Shown here piece after piece: positions 25,001 to 32,775 of a stretch of DNA of 38,473 nt (position 1 is the first letter of the stretch; each line of letters starts with the position of its first letter). The translations under genes were made by a program, and so were the position numbers. This DNA is from a virus: positions 1 through 38,473 of IMG/VR virus record IMGVR_UViG_3300046690_000087, one strand, 5' to 3'. A model generated the notes under the pieces. That model did not search any database, had not been told where the DNA came from, and was given only the letters and a program-made list of their open reading frames with translations.

Positions 25001-27163
25001 CCCCACTGCCGTCATCGACGCCGACCCGCCGGGGAGCGTGTCGCGGTTGCCGATGACTCCGTTGATGAGATCGAAGTTGGCGTAGTGGAAGTTTCCATCG
25101 TAGTAGATAAGCTGAACCCACTGCGCCGTGCCCGCCTTGAAATGGAAACTCGCCGTGTGGATCGCGTTGTTGAAGCCGCCGATGAACTGATAGAAACGGT
25201 GCTGTTCGTTGGCTAAACTTTCCGTCATCAGCGTGCCGGTCATCGTGCCGTCCGGGGCCGCGATGGCATTCGGAGTCAACGTCGCGCCGAACGGAGTCCA
25301 CGCAGGCGGTTGGGTGAACGCCTGCGACTGCGCGAGCATGTTGACCGGCGCGAACGGCCCCGTGGGCAGCGGCAGTCCCACCGCTTCCACCACGATGCCT
25401 TGGACGCGGGTGGCGGTCGTTACCGTGTAGGGCGATGGTGAATAGCTGATCTCCACCTGCGCGCCCCACACGAGCATGGTCTGTCCCGTGCCGGTGTAAA
25501 CGTCGTCGAGATGGTTGATGTCGGACAGGCAACTCAACGCCCCGACAAGACCGGACACATCATCCGAGGGCACCACCGTCATCGAACAGCGATACCAACC
25601 GTTCGGCAGCGCGATCATGGTGCGCGAAATGACCGACGCACTGTTCCCCACCAACCCCGTCACCAGATTGAAGTTGGCCCACGCGGAGTCGCCGGGGATC
25701 GGCACCTGCAACTGCACCCATGTCAGCGTGCCCGCTTTCAGATAGATGCTGAACGTGAGCGGCTTATTCGCAAGGAACTGGTTGGCGGGGTACGAGAGAT
25801 CGCCAAGCGGGGCTTGGGTGAATGCATGGCGACCGTTTGTTGCGTCGTCCGCGAATGTGAACGCGGTCGTCGTCCCGTCGGGGGCCGCTACGCCGCCTAC
25901 CATCGTGCAGCGATCCTTGAACCACAGCGGCGTCTGCGAGAAGTCCTGCGAGAACGTGAACAGGTTGCTCGCTATGCTGTTGGCGTTGGTGGTGTTGAAG
26001 TATTGCACGCCGTCAACGCCGTTGCCGTGGAACGGAGCCGCGCCGCCAACGCTGACGTACTCGCCGGGGGCTTGGTTGGATTGGCCGTCCACATTTTCGA
26101 GTTGCGCGTTTGTCACCGAACCCGTGACAGTGCAGACCAGACCACCGGCAGTTGCAGTAAACGGCGGCGTTCCAGCCCTTACTGCCGACCCCTGCCCCAC
26201 CAGTGAACCGGATGCGGCACCCGAATAAGTGATCGTGCCGGTGCCGGTGAATGAAATAACGTATTGCCCCGCGACAACAGTTGGTGTCTGAGTAGCAAGC
26301 GTTCCGGTTGCGGTGAACAAATTTCGCACCCGCCGCGCACCGTGGAACCGCGCCTCACTGGCTCTCGCATTACGCAGCACACCCTCGAAATCCATCGCAT
26401 AGGCGAGCGAGGACCGACCGAAGGTGAACGAGGGGTTGCCCGCGAACGTGGGCACCAGTGTCGTCATCAGCGGCGCGACGAACGTGATCTGCTGCACGCC
26501 GGTGGTGAGGAACGTCATGTCGGCACCGACCGCGTTGCCCACGCTGTTGGTGCCGAGGATGCGGTAGTGGTAGGTCGTCCCGGCGAACAGCCCCGTGAGG
26601 GCCGCCGACGCGGGGGCATTGAAGGCGTTGGCGGCGAATGGGTTTTGGGTCGCCGCGACGACGGTGCCGTAGGCCGTGGTCGGCCCGTACTCGAAAGAGG
26701 CGGTGGTGGCCGCATTGCTGCTCGTCACCAGACCGTTGATGGTCGCCGTGGTGTCGGTGAGGGCCGTGGCTGCGGTGGTGGTCACGGTCGGAGCAACGGG
26801 GACCACCGGCCCAAGGCCGCTGCTCGCAATGCTGCCGTCCACCGCAACAGGCCATCCACCCACGCTATACGCGGGCGGGCTACTCGACATGAACACCCGG
26901 CCATCTGTGGATACAGCAATACCGCCGATGTAGAACAGGGGCGAGGGCAGCGCAGTGATGACATACATCTGCCCGGTATTGGTGAACCGAATTCCACCCA
27001 CCCATGGATCGGCTGCTGCGGGCACCGCGTCAATAACTGCGAGAGCGCCAGTTGCCGGATCGTAAGTCATGCCTCCGAGTTTCGGCCACGCCGTCGTGGG
27101 CGCAGCCGTTGTCACCGTCAGCTTACCGGCGGCATCTATCGGGGCACGATTGACAAGTGGCAT
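21998..27163 (-). CDS. Giant head spike / fibre protein with repeated carbohydrate-binding-like modules
   Basis: This 1721-residue protein lies directly after the capsid and decoration genes. Residues 1-120 are beta-rich and may anchor it. A fibronectin type III-like domain follows (about 123-222). The line RSSLAxxxDFEGVLRN..EARF.GARRV.N occurs twice, near 248-280 and 1158-1188. Five modules end in W-(G/Q)-x-Q-x-E (near 565, 765, 958, 1320 and 1546) after phrases such as PDGT.TA.TF.D, YLKAGT, WANFN..TG and NGWYR. These resemble phage head-spike fibre domains. Two LamG-like segments (about 985-1150 and 1565-1721) close each half, so the C-terminal half looks like a shortened copy of the N-terminal half. 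GGAG precedes ATG 27163. Adhesion to the host or to glycans is inferred. Confidence 0.8.
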   Translation of the reverse strand: MPLVNRAPIDAAGKLTVTTAAPTTAWPKLGGMTYDPATGALAVIDAVPAAADPWVGGIRFTNTGQMYVITALPSPLFYIGGIAVSTDGRVFMSSSPPAYSVGGWPVAVDGSIASSGLGPVVPVAPTVTTTAATALTDTTATINGLVTSSNAATTASFEYGPTTAYGTVVAATQNPFAANAFNAPASAALTGLFAGTTYHYRILGTNSVGNAVGADMTFLTTGVQQITFVAPLMTTLVPTFAGNPSFTFGRSSLAYAMDFEGVLRNARASEARFHGARRVRNLFTATGTLATQTPTVVAGQYVISFTGTGTITYSGAASGSLVGQGSAVRAGTPPFTATAGGLVCTVTGSVTNAQLENVDGQSNQAPGEYVSVGGAAPFHGNGVDGVQYFNTTNANSIASNLFTFSQDFSQTPLWFKDRCTMVGGVAAPDGTTTAFTFADDATNGRHAFTQAPLGDLSYPANQFLANKPLTFSIYLKAGTLTWVQLQVPIPGDSAWANFNLVTGLVGNSASVISRTMIALPNGWYRCSMTVVPSDDVSGLVGALSCLSDINHLDDVYTGTGQTMLVWGAQVEISYSPSPYTVTTATRVQGIVVEAVGLPLPTGPFAPVNMLAQSQAFTQPPAWTPFGATLTPNAIAAPDGTMTGTLMTESLANEQHRFYQFIGGFNNAIHTASFHFKAGTAQWVQLIYYDGNFHYANFDLINGVIGNRDTLPGGSASMTAVGNGWYRCSVTFVQGGSGNVSPYMIPSNITTTNTAYPGTGKTLYVWGAQYEQAGAASTYAPTGSAANYTAMLGCVMENAATNICLQSQTFETVFWTKPNATTTSNAQIAPDGTLTADTFTDNATNLAHYVAQQGLSTTSGTAYTLSLYVKRGTLPWMQLLHFDGSTSRWANFNLATGEVGNSSGAVGSSVALSNGWFRVTITVTSGATGITDFYILGSLTNSAAALPAYVGTGQTMFLWGAQMEAGPDASTYIPTTTVAVSRGDDQLSYPVPTNISGVTGTLYTEQYFPTPQDPKTQVVHRFWDNVTSPQFYAAPPKKLFSQVGVSLSTTNARYVGVLNKAATAWGGATESMCLNGDAVAAIAGWSPPPNTGVMYLGCDGYLGNAMAGILRNVNIQNVRLSDAQLVTNTTLAVPPPTFDAPLTKSLIPAACGNYLPTFVRSSLAMVPDFEGVLRNCALGEARFAGARRVQNFVPTDMSVAAWSVNVTSARTTGVADPNGGTTAITLTFTNGGPTGALSWQQNLLDFGLRLRNSIWMRRRTGTGIIRITGPDSVLVDVTAVLTAAWQRITVPSTFGGTLSGTTSNYGFGIQINTLGDAVDLWQPQMELSGVANDAPSDFLANPSLYVNPFQGSGADGVKCYDTTNGNSVVNSVVVPGVGTPIPAATLLGYLVENPATNLVLQSQTFDNAAWTKSDAVVTPNTQVAPDGTLTADTFADNANSVGHGIFNGATTTATPATTSLYIKAGTMQWVQLSLRNSIWANFNPSTGTIGFVAAGCTASVVALPNGWYRLSVTGTATTSSVPSVYGLNANTNSYAPVYVGTGATVFIWGMQVEQTSYPTTYIPTTTVTVTRNEDVVSYPMFRNLTGAQGTTYVETMLPYASALTRLVFRLSGPPVGAPQYYQGAGQLTFFAQGANGAITNAATPTARNKNGSSWDAAGSSICVTGVALVTGPSGTPPVYVTAGTAVMGSAPDAPGLTLQGYMKNVKFYSVRLPNPQLQGLTT

Positions 27164-27182
27164 TACAGAATCTCCACAAGCA

Positions 27183-27209
27183 AACGGGGGCCGTGGTCCG
27201 GCCCCCGTT
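27183..27209 (-). terminator. Intrinsic terminator after the decoration gene
   Basis: On the minus strand a perfect 10-bp stem (AACGGGGGCC with GGCCCCCGTT) and 7-base loop is followed by TTGCTTGT. It sits between the decoration gene stop and the spike start. It would reduce read-through from the highly expressed capsid genes into the giant spike gene. Confidence 0.6.
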
Positions 27210-27228
27210 CGTTACAGCTCAAGGGGCG

Positions 27229-27630
27229 TCAGGCAGCCTTCTTGGCGTCCTTTGCAGGAGTTTCCGCAGCAGGAGCGGCGGCAGCGTCGGCGAGTGCTGT
27301 CACTTGGCCGGTCGTCAGCCACGCATAGTCGCCCGTCACGAGCGCAACGCCCGTGTCGTTCGTCCACGTGTTTCCGCCCGCCGCTGCCGCTGTGACACCA
27401 TCCGTGCCGATGCCCGCCGTGGCTCCCGCTGCGATACCCGTTGCACCGACGCGGCAGAACTTCGCCACGGTGCGACTGGTGCCTGCGGGCGGCGTGATGA
27501 GACTGACAGTGCCCAGTGCGAACGGGGCTTGCGCGTCATCGGGTAGATTCGACGACACATTCAGTTTCTGCTTCCAGACGTTGGCAATCGTTGCCCCCGC
27601 CATCGGTACTGCAAATGCTCCTGCCGGCAT
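27229..27630 (-). CDS. Head decoration protein
   Basis: This 133-residue protein follows the major capsid gene by 37 bases and is preceded by AAGGAG. It is small, Ala/Thr/Gly-rich and apparently beta-structured (TVAKFCRVGATGIAAGATAGIGTDGV), with a Lys/Ala/Pro-rich tail. Size and position fit a capsid cement protein of the kind found beside many HK97-fold capsid genes. The family name is not certain. Confidence 0.65.
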   Translation of the reverse strand: MPAGAFAVPMAGATIANVWKQKLNVSSNLPDDAQAPFALGTVSLITPPAGTSRTVAKFCRVGATGIAAGATAGIGTDGVTAAAAGGNTWTNDTGVALVTGDYAWLTTGQVTALADAAAAPAAETPAKDAKKAA

Positions 27631-27667
27631 GATATTCTCCTTGCTAACAGATGGGTTGAGGGGAGGC

Positions 27668-28651
27668 TTACGTGTTGTCCAGCCGACCTTGCAGCGAAGA
27701 GTTGCTGCAAGTCATGTTACCCGCGAAAGCCAGGATCTGCGTTACTGCATCCTGGTTGATGGAATACCGCTTGCCCGGATCGAGGGCAACGAAGTTGCGG
27801 TCCCGGTGCGGCCGGAAGAACGCATACTTCGTGTCCAGGAAGTACGCGACCGTTGCCGGTGCGAACCCACCCAGACCGCCGTCCAACACGACGTCCGCGT
27901 CCATGTACTTGATGGTCGGGAAGCCGAGCGTGGCGCTGTCGCTGGAGCTAAAGCGTTGGATGGCCTGAAGGGACTGCATGTAGAACGCCCACATCAGGTT
28001 GTCCATCACGATCAGGTCTGGCCGGTTCTGACCGCGCACGAGCTTCGCCCACAGGCGGTTCATGTAGACCTGGATGTTCGTGGCGCTGATGGCTGCGCCG
28101 CCAGTCGTCGTGCCCTTGTAGATCTGGGGTTGCCAGAAGGGCCATGCGGCGCGATCGATGCCGCCATAGACGCCGGTAAGCGGGTTGGCCGGGATCATGG
28201 CATCCAGACCGGTGAGTTCCTTCCCGCCGTAACCTGTTCCGTTGGCGTAGACGCCTTGGGCCACGAGATTCTGCATCGTGTCCTCACCGACGGTCATGCG
28301 CCCTTCCAGCAGGTCGATGATCTGTTCCTTGCCGCTGTTTTGCAGGAGCTCCAACCCTGAGATCGTAACCGGGCAGGCCGCTTGCTTGATGTCGAACTGG
28401 GAGGCGCTGATGACGTCCTGTGCGCCGGTCGGGAGTGTTTCATAGCCGGAATACCATCCGGCGTTGCCGTTCTGCGCGAACGACAGCTCCTGCATGATGA
28501 CGTTACCGCCGGAGAAGGGCTTGCTGTTCCCCCGGCCTTGCAGACGCCGCAGAAGGGCGTTGTTCTTTGTTACGTTGTCCGCGATAATCCCGCTACGCGA
28601 CTGGATCGTCGTGGCGATGATGTCGCTGACCTGACTGTTGGCGAATGCCAT
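27668..28651 (-). CDS. Major capsid protein
   Basis: This 327-residue protein has the phage capsid opening FANSQVSDIIATTIQSRSGIIADNVTKNNALLRRL followed by GGNVIMQELSFAQN, which I associate with an HK97-fold major capsid group in podovirus-like genomes. Size, a strong GGAGG site and its own promoter upstream (28752-28780) fit the most abundant virion protein. It lies after the scaffold-like gene and before the decoration gene. It forms the icosahedral shell. Confidence 0.9.
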   Translation of the reverse strand: MAFANSQVSDIIATTIQSRSGIIADNVTKNNALLRRLQGRGNSKPFSGGNVIMQELSFAQNGNAGWYSGYETLPTGAQDVISASQFDIKQAACPVTISGLELLQNSGKEQIIDLLEGRMTVGEDTMQNLVAQGVYANGTGYGGKELTGLDAMIPANPLTGVYGGIDRAAWPFWQPQIYKGTTTGGAAISATNIQVYMNRLWAKLVRGQNRPDLIVMDNLMWAFYMQSLQAIQRFSSSDSATLGFPTIKYMDADVVLDGGLGGFAPATVAYFLDTKYAFFRPHRDRNFVALDPGKRYSINQDAVTQILAFAGNMTCSNSSLQGRLDNT

Positions 28652-28751
28652 GTGATGCCTCCGATGGGGTGAATTACGTTGCGGCTCTTGGGCGCTGAGC
28701 CATCGGAGGCTGCGCTACGAACTGGGGTGAAGTCACCTGCTCGTGCGTAGC

Positions 28752-28780
28752 AGTGTGCGCCACCCCGGCCCAAAACGCAA
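28752..28780 (-). promoter_or_regulatory. Promoter for the major capsid gene
   Basis: On the minus strand, TTGCGT (28780-28775) and CACACT (28757-28752) are separated by 17 bp. The surrounding GCTTGCGTTTTG resembles the CTTGCGCTTTG block of the TerS and 9115 promoters. The -35 element lies just upstream of the scaffold stop at 28786-28788 in transcription terms, leaving a leader of about 100 bases before ATG 28651. Confidence 0.55.
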
Positions 28781-28785
28781 GCACT

Positions 28786-29865
28786 TTATACGCGACCTCC
28801 AGGACTCGCAAACTGAGCCTCCAGAAACTCGCGAAGCTTGCTTGGATCAGTTCCTGCGGTTGATGCTGCGGCGACAGAACCCGGTGCGCCATTCACGGCA
28901 GCGAGCGCATTGCGGTTCTTTCCCTGATCCTGAGCTCGCCGCAGATTCTCCGCTTGCTGAAGTGCAGCTCGTACTTGCGGATCACTCCAACAGGCACGGT
29001 CATAGGCTTCCTGCAGATTCGTAGCAGCATTCGTCGTCAGCAACCCTGCCATCACAGGCCGTACACGCTCGTAATACTCGTGCCCCGGTGCCTGAATAAA
29101 CTGCTCCAGCTCAGTCTGTACTTCCTGTTGGAGCCGAACCTGCTGCTGTGTTCCGGCACGGGCGTCGTTAATGTTGCGGGAATCACGCTCCCACTCTAGC
29201 CGTGCCCGCTCGGGGTCGATCTGCTTTTTGAGATCGATGCCGTACTGCTGCGCCAACGACATGAACAACGCCTGCTTGTGTTCGGGGGAGCCATAGCGAA
29301 GCGTGTAGCTCGTTTCCAGCAGTGCCCGAATTGCCGCCTGCGGCGTCGCACCTTCCTGTTGCAGGATTTCCGCATAGGGGGCAAACTCCCCCATAATAGA
29401 ATCGCCAAACCGACGAGCGTCTCCTGCCCGCTGCAAGCCAACGGTAATTTCGCGTTCTCGGCGGGTTATTTCGGCTTTAACGGACGGATCCAGCTTACCC
29501 CACATCGCCTTGACATCATCTTTCCACGCCGGAGGAGCAATGTCGGCAGCGGGCGCTTGCGTCTGAGGCTGACCCGTTGCAGGATCCACTGGCGCAGCCG
29601 GAGCTTGCGTACTCGTGGGAGCGGCCTGCGCGTCTGGCGCGTCAGGACGTCCCAGATGAGCCGGTGTGTCAGCCGTCTTTCCACCTACAAACCTCCCACG
29701 TGAATCACGTCCCTCGCGGGGCGCAAGCGCAGGCGTCTGGTCACCACTCGACGCTTCCGCCGGGGCGGCAGGTTCGGGTGTGGATGGAGTCGCTTGTTCG
29801 ACTGTGTCAATGGCAGCATTGAGTGAATCCGCTATTGATGGGGGTGCTTGTTCTTCCGGTGGCAT
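28786..29865 (-). CDS. Capsid scaffolding protein
   Basis: This 359-residue protein is Pro/Ala/Gln/Glu-rich in its first 130 residues (PSTPEPAAPAEASSGDQTPAL), followed by a long helical region (LQQEGATPQAAIRALLETSYTLR; QQQVRLQQEVQTELEQFIQ). Acidic and disordered N-terminus, helical middle and location just before the major capsid gene are the usual marks of scaffolds. It is expected to guide procapsid assembly and then leave. AGAGGA precedes ATG 29865. Confidence 0.8.
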   Translation of the reverse strand: MPPEEQAPPSIADSLNAAIDTVEQATPSTPEPAAPAEASSGDQTPALAPREGRDSRGRFVGGKTADTPAHLGRPDAPDAQAAPTSTQAPAAPVDPATGQPQTQAPAADIAPPAWKDDVKAMWGKLDPSVKAEITRREREITVGLQRAGDARRFGDSIMGEFAPYAEILQQEGATPQAAIRALLETSYTLRYGSPEHKQALFMSLAQQYGIDLKKQIDPERARLEWERDSRNINDARAGTQQQVRLQQEVQTELEQFIQAPGHEYYERVRPVMAGLLTTNAATNLQEAYDRACWSDPQVRAALQQAENLRRAQDQGKNRNALAAVNGAPGSVAAASTAGTDPSKLREFLEAQFASPGGRV

Positions 29866-29878
29866 GTCGTCCTCTAGG

Positions 29879-30187
29879 TTAGTCCCGAGCCTTGTGACCT
29901 CGTGATACGCGATCTGTGTATTCCCAGATCATCTCACGCCGCGCCTTCTGTTCTGGCGGCGTGTTGAATACTGGCTTGCGCGTCTCATCTCCCTTTTCAA
30001 AGGGGACGACGTTGTGTTTCCGCATGTGGTTCTCATAGGCGCGACGTCCTTGGACGACACTGCCATCGAGCGGCGAAACAAATGGCGGAATATCCCCATG
30101 CACCATCGGCAATCTTTCCACCTCTGGGTCAATAGATACTTCCACCATGCAATCCGTAGCTCGATCATAACGAAACCTGCGTTTCAT
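29879..30187 (-). CDS. Conserved small phage protein between portal and scaffold
   Basis: This 102-residue protein begins MKRRFRYDRATDCMVEV and contains IDPEVERLPMVHGDIPPFVSPLDGSVVQGRRAYENHMRKHNVVPF. The PDI-like phrase I-x-x-F-x-S-P-x-DG-x-x-I/V-x-S/G-R-x-x-x-x-x-H-x-x-x-x-x is a pattern I associate with small phage proteins beside portal genes. Function is unknown. It overlaps the portal gene by 4 bp (ATGA). Confidence 0.7.
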   Translation of the reverse strand: MKRRFRYDRATDCMVEVSIDPEVERLPMVHGDIPPFVSPLDGSVVQGRRAYENHMRKHNVVPFEKGDETRKPVFNTPPEQKARREMIWEYTDRVSRGHKARD

Positions 30188-32775
30188 TTTCCAGGCTCCT
30201 TCTTCGCTTTGGCCGCTGCCTCAGCCTGTGCGAGCGCCTGAGCTGCGGCATCTGCCTGCTGCGACTGCCCCGCAGCATGGGCTTCAGCACCCTGATCCAA
30301 ACCCTGTTGGTGCGTCAGATCAGATTGGGTCAGGTCCTGTATTCCTGCCGTGGCACCGTGCGCCAGTTTCTGCGCCTGAGTTTCATCTGCATGAGCCAGT
30401 TTCTGTACGTGGGCACTCCCCGTAGTGGCGAGATCCTGTGCGGTCTGCTGCGCGGCGGCGTCCACCTTCGTTGTAGTCGTAAGCGCAATGCCTTCCAGCG
30501 CAAGCGCGTTCTTTTGCCGAATGAAATTGAGTTCTTCCGCGTGCTTTTTCTCAGTGTAGCTCAAATCCTCAGCATTGGACTGCTGTTTAATCGCTAGCAG
30601 CTCTTGCTCCCGCGCCGCATCAGCTTGATGTTTCTCCTGCGCCTGCTGCATGTCTTGCTGATGCGCCTGCTGCTCCGCTTGGAGTTTCTGCTGTGCCGGG
30701 TCTGGCGGGGGAGCCGGTGGCCCTTGCTTCGCCATCTGCGCGATGCCCTGCTCGATCTCCCCTTCAATGTCGCGGCCTATCTTAAAGCCACGCACCGACC
30801 ACAACATGATGTGACCAATCATCGGCGCAATGGAGGGCATTTTCTCCACGGCGGGCACCATCTGCTGCATCAAATACCCGAAATTCTGCATAAAGTCGTT
30901 CCGGGCGGTCTGCTCGTCCTTATCGTCCTGCTCCGTAATGGCGTCGACGCTGACCGTAATCTTATGCTGAATGAGCTTACCGTCCTTAATGAGCTGGACA
31001 GCTCGCGACACATACTGAAAGTCTGGCCCCTCTGGGTCTTGCAGGTCAGCGTTGATGATCAAAGTCTCCGGTTGGAAGAAATTGGTCATCAACTGCGCGG
31101 CCATATTAATCAAGTCACTCGCAAACCGTGCGATATCCTTCTGGACGTCGTTGATGCGAATGTTGGCGAACTTTTCCTTGATAGTCTGCGCGGTGGCCGT
31201 TTCCGAGGCCACCGATGCGCCACGCACGATGTCTGCAATACCCGTAATTTCGTAAATGTCCTGTTTGACAGTCCCCCGGTCGGTAATCAGCTGAGTTAAC
31301 ACCTTGGACACCAGCTCCACGGGGAAGAAATCAACCGTACCTTTCAGCCCGCCGCGCTCTGCAAACATCGCCCAGTTGTCCACCGGGATCATTACGTTGT
31401 CTACACCCTCGGTGAGAAGCCTTTGAACTCCATCCTGGGTCTTGTCGTAAAGGCCGATAACCTTAAGAGCTTGCGTAAGGAGAGATATACGATTCGTGAT
31501 CTGATCGAGTTCCTGTGCTTGATCCTGGTACATGCAGTAATCAGGAATAGGAATTGTGCTTTCGTTAGTCGTTGTTGCGAGCAACGGCTTCGGACACGGG
31601 AAGAAGTCGTCCAACTGGAACAGGTCGTCCCGAACATCGAGGACTTCCGGATGGTCCTCACAGAGCCAGTAGACTTTAAGGTCATCTTTACTCCATATTT
31701 CCCAAACCGCCGCTTTCTTGAGGACGCCGCTGCCGCCTGCGAAGGACTTATTCCCGAGCTTATCTTCCTCTGTAATCTTCTCCGTGTGGTTCAGCGGCAC
31801 GTCCTTGAACACAGCTTCAGTAAATCGCTTGTTACCGTTCTCGCGGGTCATGTACACGCGACGCGCCACCCAACAGCACTCGTCCCACGTCCGGCACGGC
31901 GACATGCGGAAGTCTTTCCAGTACACGTAGTCGAAGCACACCTGCTCGCCACTGATAACGCTGGATTCATACGCGTCACCTGTAACCGCCTTGTTCTGCG
32001 CATCCTTAGGCTGAGGAGGAGTTATGGGCAGCGGTGTCGGCTGCGGAGCTCCCAACATCTGTAGCGGTCCCTGCGGCAGTTGCTCGATCGGTGGCTGCGT
32101 CGGAGGCGGACCCCCAAATCCAGGACCGGGTGCTCCTGTCATTCCTGTAGGGGGTGCCGGGGGTCCGCCCATTGGGGCGGCACCGGGGACTCCCCCTTGC
32201 GGCGGCGGCGGCGCTCCTTCTGGCGTCCCCGGCGTAGGGGGTTGAGGTTGGTCTGGAGGCGGGGGTGGAACTGGCGGCAACGCCGTCGGCCGCGTGTGAT
32301 ACACGGGCTTCATATCTGCCACATAGCGGACCCACGCCGTACCACGACCCGGCAACAGCCGATCTTCTACACATTGGTTCATCGTGGCGTCGAACATGGA
32401 ATGTTCGCACACCGTGAAATGCAGGTTGCGCTCCAACATGGAGGCCGCTACCCGGTTGATTTGACTGGATGTATCAAAGCGGCGGGATACCTCCGGCTCG
32501 GGAGGTTTGGAGTACACCGCAGGCTTGAGCGTCTGTACATTCGCCCACAGGATGTTGAATTTACGGTCCTGCGCGTCCGCAGCGTCCCGCTCGTCTCGGT
32601 ACCGCTTGAGTGTCTTCTCTGCTCGCTTGACAAAAGTCTGTTCGGACCGCTTACCGGCGTCCAGCTCAGCCTTCCATCGCTTGAATTGACCGCCCTTGCC
32701 CGGTCCGAAGTCCTCTACCTTTTCGAGCGCCGCTACTCCACGAGACATCTGGTCGTCGTTATTCGTACCGCTCAT
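30184..32775 (-). CDS. Portal protein (P22-like)
   Basis: This 863-residue protein matches the P22-like portal group. FVKRAEKTLKRYRDERD leads to NILWANVQTLKPAVYSKPPEPEVSRRF and then NRVAASMLERNLHF, the characteristic early block. A Pro/Gly-rich insert lies near residues 165-250. The C-terminal third is a long Gln/Ala/Glu-rich coiled coil (about 690-860), as in portal barrels. ATG 32775 is preferred because AGGAG lies 6 bases before it; ATG 32778 and GTG 32793 are in frame. It forms the dodecameric DNA channel. The start touches the TerL stop. Confidence 0.9.
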   Translation of the reverse strand: MSGTNNDDQMSRGVAALEKVEDFGPGKGGQFKRWKAELDAGKRSEQTFVKRAEKTLKRYRDERDAADAQDRKFNILWANVQTLKPAVYSKPPEPEVSRRFDTSSQINRVAASMLERNLHFTVCEHSMFDATMNQCVEDRLLPGRGTAWVRYVADMKPVYHTRPTALPPVPPPPPDQPQPPTPGTPEGAPPPPQGGVPGAAPMGGPPAPPTGMTGAPGPGFGGPPPTQPPIEQLPQGPLQMLGAPQPTPLPITPPQPKDAQNKAVTGDAYESSVISGEQVCFDYVYWKDFRMSPCRTWDECCWVARRVYMTRENGNKRFTEAVFKDVPLNHTEKITEEDKLGNKSFAGGSGVLKKAAVWEIWSKDDLKVYWLCEDHPEVLDVRDDLFQLDDFFPCPKPLLATTTNESTIPIPDYCMYQDQAQELDQITNRISLLTQALKVIGLYDKTQDGVQRLLTEGVDNVMIPVDNWAMFAERGGLKGTVDFFPVELVSKVLTQLITDRGTVKQDIYEITGIADIVRGASVASETATAQTIKEKFANIRINDVQKDIARFASDLINMAAQLMTNFFQPETLIINADLQDPEGPDFQYVSRAVQLIKDGKLIQHKITVSVDAITEQDDKDEQTARNDFMQNFGYLMQQMVPAVEKMPSIAPMIGHIMLWSVRGFKIGRDIEGEIEQGIAQMAKQGPPAPPPDPAQQKLQAEQQAHQQDMQQAQEKHQADAAREQELLAIKQQSNAEDLSYTEKKHAEELNFIRQKNALALEGIALTTTTKVDAAAQQTAQDLATTGSAHVQKLAHADETQAQKLAHGATAGIQDLTQSDLTHQQGLDQGAEAHAAGQSQQADAAAQALAQAEAAAKAKKEPGK

